DNA from: Anaerolineae bacterium
GTDB lineage: Bacteria > Chloroflexota > Anaerolineae > Anaerolineales > Villigracilaceae
Reading direction: 5' to 3'
Assembly (NCBI GenBank): GCA_003141915.1
Contig: PLNY01000464.1
Coordinates: forward strand, 1-12,060
Length of the DNA stretch: 12,060 nt
Part shown: positions 6,013-12,060 of the stretch, piece after piece
How positions within the stretch are numbered: the first letter of the stretch is position 1
Layout of the letters: each line of letters opens with the position of its first letter
The notes under the pieces: model-generated
What the model saw: the letters and a program-made list of their open reading frames with translations, nothing else
Database searches by the model: none
What the model was told of the DNA's origin: nothing
Program-made: the position numbers and the translations under genes

Positions 6013-6507
6013 TTAATCCTTGCCGCGTTTACTCAGTTGATGATCCAGTTGTAAAACTGCCGTCTCGTGTCTTTCGATCATCTCCAGGCTTGCGACAATC
6101 TCTGCGGCGTTCTTCTCCTCTTCCACCTGTTCGCTGATGTACCATTGAAGCAGAACCTGTGAAGGATAATCCTTCTCCTTCAATGCCAATTCATATAAGG
6201 CATTGATGAGACCGGTCACCTTGGCTTCATGCGCAGCGACTTCTCTGAAAAGTTCGATATCGGATTTCCAGGTAGCAGGCGGAGCATCAATTACCTTGAG
6301 CGAAACCTGTCCGCCGCGGTCAAGCAGAAAATCATAGAACTTCATGGCATGTTCGCGTTCCTCGCCTTCCTGAATGCGCATCCAATGAGCAAAACCAGAC
6401 AGGTTTTTGCTCTCAAAGTATGCTGCCATGGAAAGATACAGGTAAGAGGAATACAGCTCCTTGTTGATCTGTTCGTTAATCGCGTCTTGCATTGCTTTAC
6501 TGATCAT
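6013..6507 (-). CDS. ftnA: Ferritin (non-haem iron storage)
   Basis: It forms a 24-subunit cytoplasmic shell that oxidises Fe(II) and stores it as a ferric mineral, limiting Fenton chemistry. At 164 residues it has almost the length of E. coli FtnA. The ferroxidase ligands fall at the same numbers as in that protein: Glu17 (NKELYSS), Glu50 and His53 (EGEEREH), Glu94, Gln127 and Glu130 (SEQVEEEK). Third-site residues Glu49, Glu126 and Glu129 and the conserved Tyr24 are also present. The haem-ligand Met of bacterioferritin (Met52) is replaced by Glu52. A strong ribosome-binding site, GGAGG (6517-6513), precedes the ATG by 5 bases. It has its own putative promoter and is not obviously in an operon with polX upstream. 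Confidence 0.97.
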   Translation of the reverse strand: MISKAMQDAINEQINKELYSSYLYLSMAAYFESKNLSGFAHWMRIQEGEEREHAMKFYDFLLDRGGQVSLKVIDAPPATWKSDIELFREVAAHEAKVTGLINALYELALKEKDYPSQVLLQWYISEQVEEEKNAAEIVASLEMIERHETAVLQLDHQLSKRGKD

Positions 6508-6512
6508 ACGTG

Positions 6513-6547
6513 CCTCCTTCTTGATTCAATTATACATCTATTTGAAT
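6513..6547 (-). promoter_or_regulatory. Ferritin promoter region: -10 box, ribosome-binding site and a possible operator
   Basis: On the minus strand GTATAAT (6535-6529) lies 21 bases before the ATG, and GGAGG is at 6517-6513. ATTCAA (6524-6529) and TTGAAT (6542-6547) form a 6-bp inverted repeat with a 12-base spacer that overlaps the -10 box. This placement suits a repressor site, but it does not match the classical Fur or PerR consensus. The -35 is not evident. Confidence 0.4.
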
Positions 6548-6631
6548 TTTGGAATCTGGCATGGAAGCATGGAATTGTCACTTGCTATCCGCGCTCGCAA
6601 ACCTGAAAGGGCGCAGAGCGTTGACATGACA

Positions 6632-8356
6632 TTATCCTCGCTTCTTCAACCAATCTAACAACTTCTTCGTTGACCAGCAATTGATGACATCGTTCTTCGT
6701 CAGCCAGGCGCGACGTGCAATGGCAACGCCATAAAACAACATATCGAGGTCCGCCTCGGAATGCGAGTCTGTGTTGATGCTGATCGGGATGCCCAACTCA
6801 TTTGCGCGGCGAGCATACATATCGTCGAGATCAAGGCGATACGGACTGGCGTTGATCTCCAATGCGACACCCGTTTCGGCGGCGGCATTGAACACTGCGT
6901 CCATATCCAAATCCGCGCCTTCGCGATCAGGAATCAAACGTCCCGTCGGATGACCAATGATGTCCACATGCGGATTGCGAATGGCATTGAGCACGCGCTG
7001 AGTGACTTTTTCGCGCGGCTGTCGTAACGAAGTATGCAATGAAGCCAGAACCAAATCGAGGCTGGCTAAAAATTTATCGGGGTAATCCAGCGTGCCATCG
7101 GCTTTGATCTCAACTTCGCTGGCATGCAAAATCAAAATGCTGTCGCCGAGTTTATCCTGCGTCCTCTTGATTTCCGCGGCTTGCTTTTTGTGTTCTTCCA
7201 TGCTCAACCCGCCGGTGACACCGAGGCTGACCGAATGATCGGTGAACGCAATCACTTTGATGCCGCGCTTGGCGGCGGCTTGCGCCATCTCGAGCATCGT
7301 CAATTTGCCGTCGCTCCAACTGGAGTGGACTTGCAAATCGGCCTTGATGTCTTTGACTTCGATCAACTTCGGAAGTTTGTTTTGTTTTGCGGCTTGCACT
7401 TCGCCGCGGTCTTCACGTAGCTCAGGTGGAATCCATGGCAAGCCAAGCGTTTGATAAACTTCTTCTTCGGTCGCGCAAAAAATTTCCTTGCCGCCTTTTA
7501 CTTTGGCAAATGAATGTTCCGATAACGATAAACCTTGATCGAGCGCAAGTTGCCGCAACTGCACATTATGATCTTTTGAACCGGTTGCATATTGCAACGC
7601 GGTGCCAAACTTTTCCGGCGGGTGCACCCAGATTTGTGCACGCATACCATCGCCGAATTCAATGGAAGATTTTGTTTCGCCTTTGCCCAGCACGCGCACC
7701 ACGCCCGATAGATTCGTGAACGCTTCCATGACCGGCTTGGAATCTTTTGCCGCGACGAGAATGTCGAGATCGCCAATCGTTGACCGCATCCTTCGCAGAC
7801 TGCCAGCGGGTTGCGCTTCGACGACTCCCTTCACCTTTTTGAGTTGACCAATAATCTCCTGCGCGAGCGGATAAGCGCGTCCGAGTGGAATGCGATCGGA
7901 GCGACGCGATAAAGATTCGAGTCCAGTGAGAATCGCGGTCTCGGATTTTTCTCCCATGCCCGGAAGGTCGCGTAATTTTCCGCTCTTGGCAGCCGCTTCG
8001 AGTTCCGCGAGAGTCGTGATGTTCAATGTCTTCCAAATGAGTGCAATCTTTTTTGGTCCAAGCCCCGGCACTTGCAGCCAATCCGCCAAAGAAGCAGGGA
8101 CTTCTTTTTTTAGCTTCTCCAAAAATTCCAATTTGCCGGTGCGGAGCAGTTCATTAATTTTTTCAGCGATGGCTTTGCCCACGCCGGGAATCTCTTCGAG
8201 CTTGCCTTCCCTCCAGTATTCGTTGACGTCGCGCCCCAGCCCCGATAAGTTTTCCGCGGCTTTGCGATAGGCAAGCGTTTTATAAATGATCTCGCCTTTG
8301 ATCTCGGACAAATCGGCGATGAGGGTGAAGGTGTCAGCCAGTTCGCGGTTGTTCAT
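6632..8356 (-). CDS. polX: DNA polymerase/3'-5' exonuclease PolX (family X polymerase with PHP domain)
   Basis: Bacterial PolX fills short gaps and trims 3' ends in base-excision repair. The length (574 residues) is normal. The N-terminal 8-kDa domain (about 1-85) has helix-hairpin-helix LEEIPGVGKAIAEKI (53-67); two more such motifs follow at 96-107 and 131-142. The nucleotidyltransferase core has GSLRRMRSTIGDLD (185-198) with Asp196 and Asp198, and QYATGSKDHNV (255-265). The third metal-binding Asp, expected at 241 from alignment with Pol beta (RRIDIRL), is Gln (MRAQIWV). The C-terminal PHP domain (about 335-570) keeps likely metal ligands: His344 and Asp349 in DLQVHSSWSDG, His374 in FTDH, Glu414, His441, His469 in IGHP, and Asp530 and His532 in NTDSHS. 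The exonuclease thus looks intact while polymerisation may be weak or lost (inference). AAGGA lies 8 bases before the ATG at 8356. It is upstream of ferritin on the same strand, 124 bases apart. Confidence 0.95.
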   Translation of the reverse strand: MNNRELADTFTLIADLSEIKGEIIYKTLAYRKAAENLSGLGRDVNEYWREGKLEEIPGVGKAIAEKINELLRTGKLEFLEKLKKEVPASLADWLQVPGLGPKKIALIWKTLNITTLAELEAAAKSGKLRDLPGMGEKSETAILTGLESLSRRSDRIPLGRAYPLAQEIIGQLKKVKGVVEAQPAGSLRRMRSTIGDLDILVAAKDSKPVMEAFTNLSGVVRVLGKGETKSSIEFGDGMRAQIWVHPPEKFGTALQYATGSKDHNVQLRQLALDQGLSLSEHSFAKVKGGKEIFCATEEEVYQTLGLPWIPPELREDRGEVQAAKQNKLPKLIEVKDIKADLQVHSSWSDGKLTMLEMAQAAAKRGIKVIAFTDHSVSLGVTGGLSMEEHKKQAAEIKRTQDKLGDSILILHASEVEIKADGTLDYPDKFLASLDLVLASLHTSLRQPREKVTQRVLNAIRNPHVDIIGHPTGRLIPDREGADLDMDAVFNAAAETGVALEINASPYRLDLDDMYARRANELGIPISINTDSHSEADLDMLFYGVAIARRAWLTKNDVINCWSTKKLLDWLKKRG

Positions 8357-8687
8357 AACGATAATCCTTTTATAAATCTTTAACCTTGATCGCTACCTAT
8401 TGTAAACCACTGTGATAAATTCTGCGCTCTGCTTCTCTTACTTCGGCGCAATGTTGAAACGTTATGGACATTTCTTCGTCCGTTGCTTCCGCCGTCCGTA
8501 AATTTGAACAGTCCGAATGGCGTGGAGTATAATATATCACTTATTAGTATGACTCAAGAATTGTTAGTGTTAAGTTGTTGGCAATATAGCGAAGGAGGTG
8601 GAACTTCACAAATTCACTATTTCAATCTAAACCAAATCCCTTCAATAAATATCCAAACGCATCCATTCATTTGGAGGAGAAAATAAT
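8357..8687. other. Divergent intergenic region, polX / binding-protein operon
   Basis: These 331 bases hold no convincing gene. They contain the binding-protein promoter (8504-8533) and an AT-rich leader of roughly 148 bases. Bases 8357-8503 should hold the polX promoter on the minus strand, but no clear -35/-10 pair stands out there. A 45-codon frame starting at ATG 8549 ends at TAA 8684-8686, one base before the next ATG; it has no ribosome-binding site and resembles no protein I know. I see no riboswitch-like fold. Confidence 0.55.
8504..8533 (+). promoter_or_regulatory. Sigma-70-like promoter of the binding-protein operon
   Basis: TTGAAC (8504-8509), an 18-base spacer and TATAAT (8528-8533) form the best promoter in the window. 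Transcription would start near 8540, leaving a leader of about 148 bases. That leader ends in a strong ribosome-binding site, GGAGGAG (8673-8679), 8 bases before the ATG. Confidence 0.6.
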
Positions 8688-11621
8688 ATGTTAAAAAAAC
8701 GCTTGATGATTGTCCTCGGTCTCGTGATTGCCCTCAGCATGGTGCTTACGGCATGCGGACCGACTGCTACGCCAGCTCCCACTGCCGCCCCTGTCGCACA
8801 AGCTACAGCTACTCCACGCCATGGCGGCTGGCTGGATGAGATTGATGTTTCAGTGGTTTCCCAAGATTCGGTGCTTTCACAGCTCCAAGCTGGTGCGATC
8901 AATGCCTATACTTTTGGTCTTTCTTCAAGTCAGTTATCTGCCCTAAAAAGTTCGGGACTGAGCTATGAACCGTTTTATGGCGCCAGTTACTCTCTCATTC
9001 TTAACCCCGCAAAGCTCAAAGATCCCAATTCCCTGAACCCACTCTCCGACGCCAAAATCCGTGAGGCGTTGAATTGGCTGGTCGATCGCAATTACATTAA
9101 TCAAGAAATATATGGCGGCGGCTCCCTGCCCAAGTACCTGCCGCTTGCCACACAATTGGTGGACTATACCGGCGTGATCGATGTGGCGCGCGGGCTGGAG
9201 ACGGAATATGCCTATAACCCTACAAAGGCCAAACAGGCGATCACGAATGAGATGACCACTCTAGGCGCCACACAGGATTCAAATGGGAAATGGCAGTTCA
9301 AAGGTAAGCCGGTCACTTTGATTTTCCTGATCCGCCCCGACGGCGATGGGACACGCAAGCCCATGGGCGATTACGTTGCGAACCAACTTGAAAACGTCGG
9401 CTTCACAGTGGATCGCCAATACAAGAAAGCATCTGAGGCAGCGCCTATTTGGCAGCAAAGCGATCCAGCCGAGGGTCAGTGGGAGCTTTACACTGCTCAA
9501 TGGGGCGCGCCGGGATTGACGCGCGATGAAAGGAACGAGTTCCAGCAGATGTATGCTCCGGACAGCCAGCAAAGTCTTCCGCTTTTCCTTGCCAATACTG
9601 GCATTGATCCCACCTTCCAGAAGCTTGCCGATGATCTCGCAAACGGTAATTATGCAACTCTGCAACAACGGCATGACATGATGGCTCAGGCTTTGCCCTT
9701 AGCCCTGAAGGACTCGCTGCAAATCTGGCTCATCGATGGGCTTGCCTATGCAGTGCAGCAAAAGGATGTAGTGGTTACAAATGATGTCGGCGCGGGTGTT
9801 GAGTCATCTGACATGAATCCTTTCAATATGCGCTTTGCCGATAAGGTGGGCGGCACGTTGAAGATCGGCACGAATGACCTGTTCACCGAGCCGTGGAATA
9901 CCGTTGCTGGCAGCAACTATGGCTGGGATACGGCGGTCATGAAAGATACTTCCAGTGGTAGTGATATATCCGGTGCAGGTGGCCTGGTTGGCGATCCTTT
10001 CACTGGCCTGGCCTGGCCTCAGCGTATTGCCACCGCAGAAGTGACGGTTCAGACCGGTTTGCCGGTCAGCAAAACCCTTGATTGGGTGACGCTAAAAACC
10101 GCAGATAAGATTACCCCTCCAGCGGATGCCTGGATTGATTGGGACGCCAAGGCCCAAAAATTCATTACTGTAGCGGATGGCTTGAAGGCAGACGCCGCGA
10201 TCAACCAAGTTAACGCCAAAGCGCAGGAATTGGCCGGTGCCCTGGACTTGAAATCGATCATGCCAGCGCCGACCTCACAACCGGTCGCAACTTCGGCAGC
10301 GACTCCCTCTGCCACTGAAACACCCGCACCGTTATCTGCCGGTGCTCAACCTCTGGTTAAACTTGTGACAGATTTGGCTGCATTTTATACCCAGACAACA
10401 GGAGTGTCTGTGGATGTGCAGTCTGCATTGAAATCCCCAGATACCATAACCAGCTTCGAAGCGGAAGTCGCCAAGGTAGCTGCCATGACTTCAGATGCGG
10501 ATAAACAAAAAGAACTTGCATCCTTTGCGGTTTCATTCGTAGGCGGTCTGGATACAACGGGCTACTATACACGCGGCACCGTAGATTATTCAACGGCCAA
10601 GATCAAAAGCGTTGTCACTTACCCGCCTGACTTATTCCAAAAGGTAAAGTGGCACGATGGCAGCCCCTTGTCGGTTGCTGATTTCATCATGCCGTCCATT
10701 GAGACTTTTGAACGCGCCAATCCGGCCAGTAAGATCTATGATGCCTCTTCGGTTCCATTTTTCCAGTCTACTTTCCCGACGAGCAAGGGCTTCAGAATCA
10801 CGTCAACGAATCCACTGACCATAGAATCCTACAGTGATCTATATAACGCCGATGCTGAGTTGGATGTAGTGAGCGGCTGGCCGACCTCCCCTACCGGCCT
10901 CCAGGGTGAAAACAGCTGGGATGTGCTGGCGATCTCCAATATGGCAGAGGCCGACGGCCAGTTGGCTTACTCGCCGGATAAGGCGGATGCCAACAAGGTC
11001 GACCAAACCAGTTGGGTCGGTGGGCCAAGCCTCGCTATCCTTTCCAAAGAATTGGATACAGCCTCCAGCCAGACTTTGATCCCGTACGCGCCGACGATGA
11101 GTCAATATATTACAGCCGACGAAGCTAAGACTCGCTATGATAATCTGAAGAAATGGTATACCGATCATGGCACTTTTTGGATTGGAACTGGGCCATATTA
11201 CTTGGATAAAGTCTTCACCACAGAGAAGACTCTTGTTCTGAAGAACAATCCAGATTTCCCCGATCTATCCGATCGATGGGCCAGTTTCAGCCAACCTAAA
11301 CTCGCGAATACCCAGATGGATGGTCCGAGCCAGGTCAAGGTTGGTGCTCCCGCCACCTTTGATGTCAATGTAACATATAATGGGAGTCCATATGCAAAGT
11401 CCGATATCAAGGAGGTCAAATACCTGCTCTATGATGCAAACAACGCGGTGATCGCCAGCGGCGCAGCCAATGCGGTTGCGAATGGCCATTATCAGGTTGT
11501 GCTCACTTCGGATGTGACCACAAAATTGAGCGCCGGTTCTTACAAGTTAGAAGTAGCCGTTGTTCCGATCCCTGTCGCGATCCCGTCATTTAGTTCTACG
11601 GACTTTGTTGTGGTTCCGTAG
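8688..11621 (+). CDS. ABC transporter family-5 solute-binding lipoprotein, large, circularly permuted domain order
   Basis: This 977-residue lipoprotein probably captures a peptide- or oligosaccharide-like solute for an importer of the dipeptide type. The signal peptide ends in the lipobox LTAC (Cys23), followed by a Pro/Thr/Ala-rich linker (24-43). Signatures of SBP_bac_5 appear in unusual order. The C-terminal-half features come first: VLSQLQAGAINAY (62-74), PLSDAKIREALNWLVDR (118-134), YNPTKAKQAI (176-185), and GKW with GKPVTLIFLI (200-215). The N-terminal-half features come next: VGGTLKIG (387-394), KWHDGSPLSVADF (654-666), WIGTGPYYL (831-839) and LKNNPDFPD (851-859). A Thr/Pro/Ala linker (527-550) and a mostly helical stretch (about 551-625) are inserted in the second half. 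Residues about 880-977 form an Ig-like or CARDB-like beta domain. Usual family members have about 500-600 residues. The downstream permease gene supports a transport role; the ligand cannot be read from the sequence. Confidence 0.88.
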   Translation: MLKKRLMIVLGLVIALSMVLTACGPTATPAPTAAPVAQATATPRHGGWLDEIDVSVVSQDSVLSQLQAGAINAYTFGLSSSQLSALKSSGLSYEPFYGASYSLILNPAKLKDPNSLNPLSDAKIREALNWLVDRNYINQEIYGGGSLPKYLPLATQLVDYTGVIDVARGLETEYAYNPTKAKQAITNEMTTLGATQDSNGKWQFKGKPVTLIFLIRPDGDGTRKPMGDYVANQLENVGFTVDRQYKKASEAAPIWQQSDPAEGQWELYTAQWGAPGLTRDERNEFQQMYAPDSQQSLPLFLANTGIDPTFQKLADDLANGNYATLQQRHDMMAQALPLALKDSLQIWLIDGLAYAVQQKDVVVTNDVGAGVESSDMNPFNMRFADKVGGTLKIGTNDLFTEPWNTVAGSNYGWDTAVMKDTSSGSDISGAGGLVGDPFTGLAWPQRIATAEVTVQTGLPVSKTLDWVTLKTADKITPPADAWIDWDAKAQKFITVADGLKADAAINQVNAKAQELAGALDLKSIMPAPTSQPVATSAATPSATETPAPLSAGAQPLVKLVTDLAAFYTQTTGVSVDVQSALKSPDTITSFEAEVAKVAAMTSDADKQKELASFAVSFVGGLDTTGYYTRGTVDYSTAKIKSVVTYPPDLFQKVKWHDGSPLSVADFIMPSIETFERANPASKIYDASSVPFFQSTFPTSKGFRITSTNPLTIESYSDLYNADAELDVVSGWPTSPTGLQGENSWDVLAISNMAEADGQLAYSPDKADANKVDQTSWVGGPSLAILSKELDTASSQTLIPYAPTMSQYITADEAKTRYDNLKKWYTDHGTFWIGTGPYYLDKVFTTEKTLVLKNNPDFPDLSDRWASFSQPKLANTQMDGPSQVKVGAPATFDVNVTYNGSPYAKSDIKEVKYLLYDANNAVIASGAANAVANGHYQVVLTSDVTTKLSAGSYKLEVAVVPIPVAIPSFSSTDFVVVP

Positions 11622-11788
11622 CCTATCCAAATGCAGTAAGAAAGCAGGGGCAAGGTGTTTACCCTTGCCCCTGCATGTGTTTACTGCTCTTGCCTTATCT
11701 TGAACCTGATCAAATCTTTTGTCGAGCTAAAACCCAAATGCCGATTCAAATCGCGATGCAGTATTCAGTCACAATTGTGAGGTAATTT
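11622..11788. other. Spacer between binding protein and permease
   Basis: These 167 bases contain no gene. They hold the hairpin at 11644-11674. A ribosome-binding site, GAGG (11779-11782), lies 6 bases before the permease ATG. I cannot pick out a separate promoter with confidence, so read-through past the hairpin is the simplest way to express the permease. Confidence 0.5.
11644..11674. terminator. Strong hairpin after the binding-protein gene
   Basis: GCAGGGGCAAGG (11644-11655) and CCTTGCCCCTGC (11663-11674) form a perfect 12-bp stem with a seven-base loop, 22 bases after the stop codon. There is no T-run. It probably lowers read-through into the permease gene or stabilises the 3' end of the binding-protein mRNA, which would keep binding protein in excess. 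It shares the AGGGGC/GCCCCT end pattern with the palindrome at 5963-5992. Confidence 0.55.
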
Positions 11789-12060
11789 ATGGAAACACCC
11801 ACCCACCCTACTTCGGAAGCATCCAAGAGAACTGCTTCCAGCAGCACATTCTTTCGCGTGACGAGATACGCCGTTGTCAGATTGCTCACTCTGTTTGTGA
11901 CTGTCGTGATTGGAATCTACTTGACGATTCTGATCGCCAATATGGGCGGGTATGTTGACGAGATCATGAAAAATGACATCCGTGAGCGCGTCAACGCGCA
12001 GTTCGCAAACAATGCCGCCTCCCAAAAGCTGAGCACGGATGCACGTAAACAACTGATCTA
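11789..12060 (+). CDS. ABC transporter permease (DppB type), N-terminal fragment
   Basis: The first 90 codons of an inner-membrane permease are present and the frame is open at the window end. A polar, Thr/Ser-rich cytoplasmic start (1-20) leads to the family-like FFRVTRYAVVRLLTLFVTVV, and one membrane helix spans about 28-52. NMGGYVDEIMKNDIRERV follows, the beginning of the long external loop found in DppB/OppB-type permeases. GAGG lies 6 bases before the ATG. Following a family-5 binding-protein gene on the same strand is the classic order for a dipeptide/oligopeptide-type importer. The conserved EAA loop of the permease family lies beyond the window, so the assignment rests on context and the N-terminal pattern. 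Confidence 0.8.
   Translation, partial: METPTHPTSEASKRTASSSTFFRVTRYAVVRLLTLFVTVVIGIYLTILIANMGGYVDEIMKNDIRERVNAQFANNAASQKLSTDARKQLI

Noticed and set aside
7659..8081. 140-codon minus-strand open frame
   Set aside because: It is another frame of polX, Arg/Ser-rich and without motifs; the PolX frame explains the region fully.
8540..8687. Riboswitch in the binding-protein leader
   Set aside because: The leader is AT-rich and shows no strong stems or known aptamer core, although its length would allow one.
11765..12052. 95-codon minus-strand open frame at the window end
   Set aside because: It is antisense to the permease start, which has a ribosome-binding site, a membrane helix and the right operon position.

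Overview
The window looks like chromosomal DNA of a Chloroflexota bacterium, probably class Anaerolineae. This is inferred from the protein style, not from a marker gene: a lipoprotein whose signal peptide ends in LTAC followed by a Pro/Thr/Ala-rich linker, a very large family-5 solute-binding protein followed by a DppB-type permease, Thr/Pro-rich linkers in other exported proteins, and intergenic spaces rich in palindromic repeats. All genes look intact, and there is no transposase, phage gene, tRNA, rRNA or CRISPR array.

Layout. Bases 1-2559 (minus): a membrane-anchored fusion of TPR repeats and an S33-type alpha/beta hydrolase. The first 21 codons of infC (translation initiation factor IF-3) overlap its 3' end, and the only start codon that fits the IF-3 family there is ATT. 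Bases 2714-3619 (plus, divergent): a membrane-anchored member of the formylglycine-generating-enzyme (SUMF1) family without the catalytic cysteines. Bases 3620-3887: a terminator and several palindromic or tandem repeats. Bases 3888-4412 (minus): O6-methylguanine-DNA methyltransferase. Bases 4413-4713: a divergent intergenic region with two large inverted repeats and a promoter. Bases 4714-5967 (plus): a two-gene operon of a prephenate-dehydrogenase-like oxidoreductase and a small GIY-YIG (UPF0213) protein. A 30-bp perfect palindrome lies between this operon and a convergent ferritin (6013-6507, minus). Bases 6632-8356 (minus): a PolX-type DNA polymerase/PHP exonuclease. Bases 8357-8687: intergenic, with a good sigma-70-like promoter and a 5' leader. 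Bases 8688-11621 (plus): the 977-residue solute-binding lipoprotein. A hairpin follows, and then the start of the permease gene (11789 to the window end).

How the genes fit together. There are three loose themes: DNA and oxidative maintenance (methyltransferase, PolX, ferritin, GIY-YIG protein), uptake of an unknown oligomeric solute (binding lipoprotein and permease), and envelope proteins of unknown substrate (hydrolase fusion, SUMF1-like protein).

The strongest unusual signals are these. (1) The binding protein carries its family-5 signatures in circularly permuted order, with an extra linker and helical insert. (2) PolX has Gln where the third polymerase metal-binding Asp should be. (3) infC has an ATT start overlapping the upstream gene. 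(4) The TyrA-like enzyme lacks the His-Pro-x-x-Gly motif. (5) Several kinds of palindromic repeat fill the intergenic spaces.
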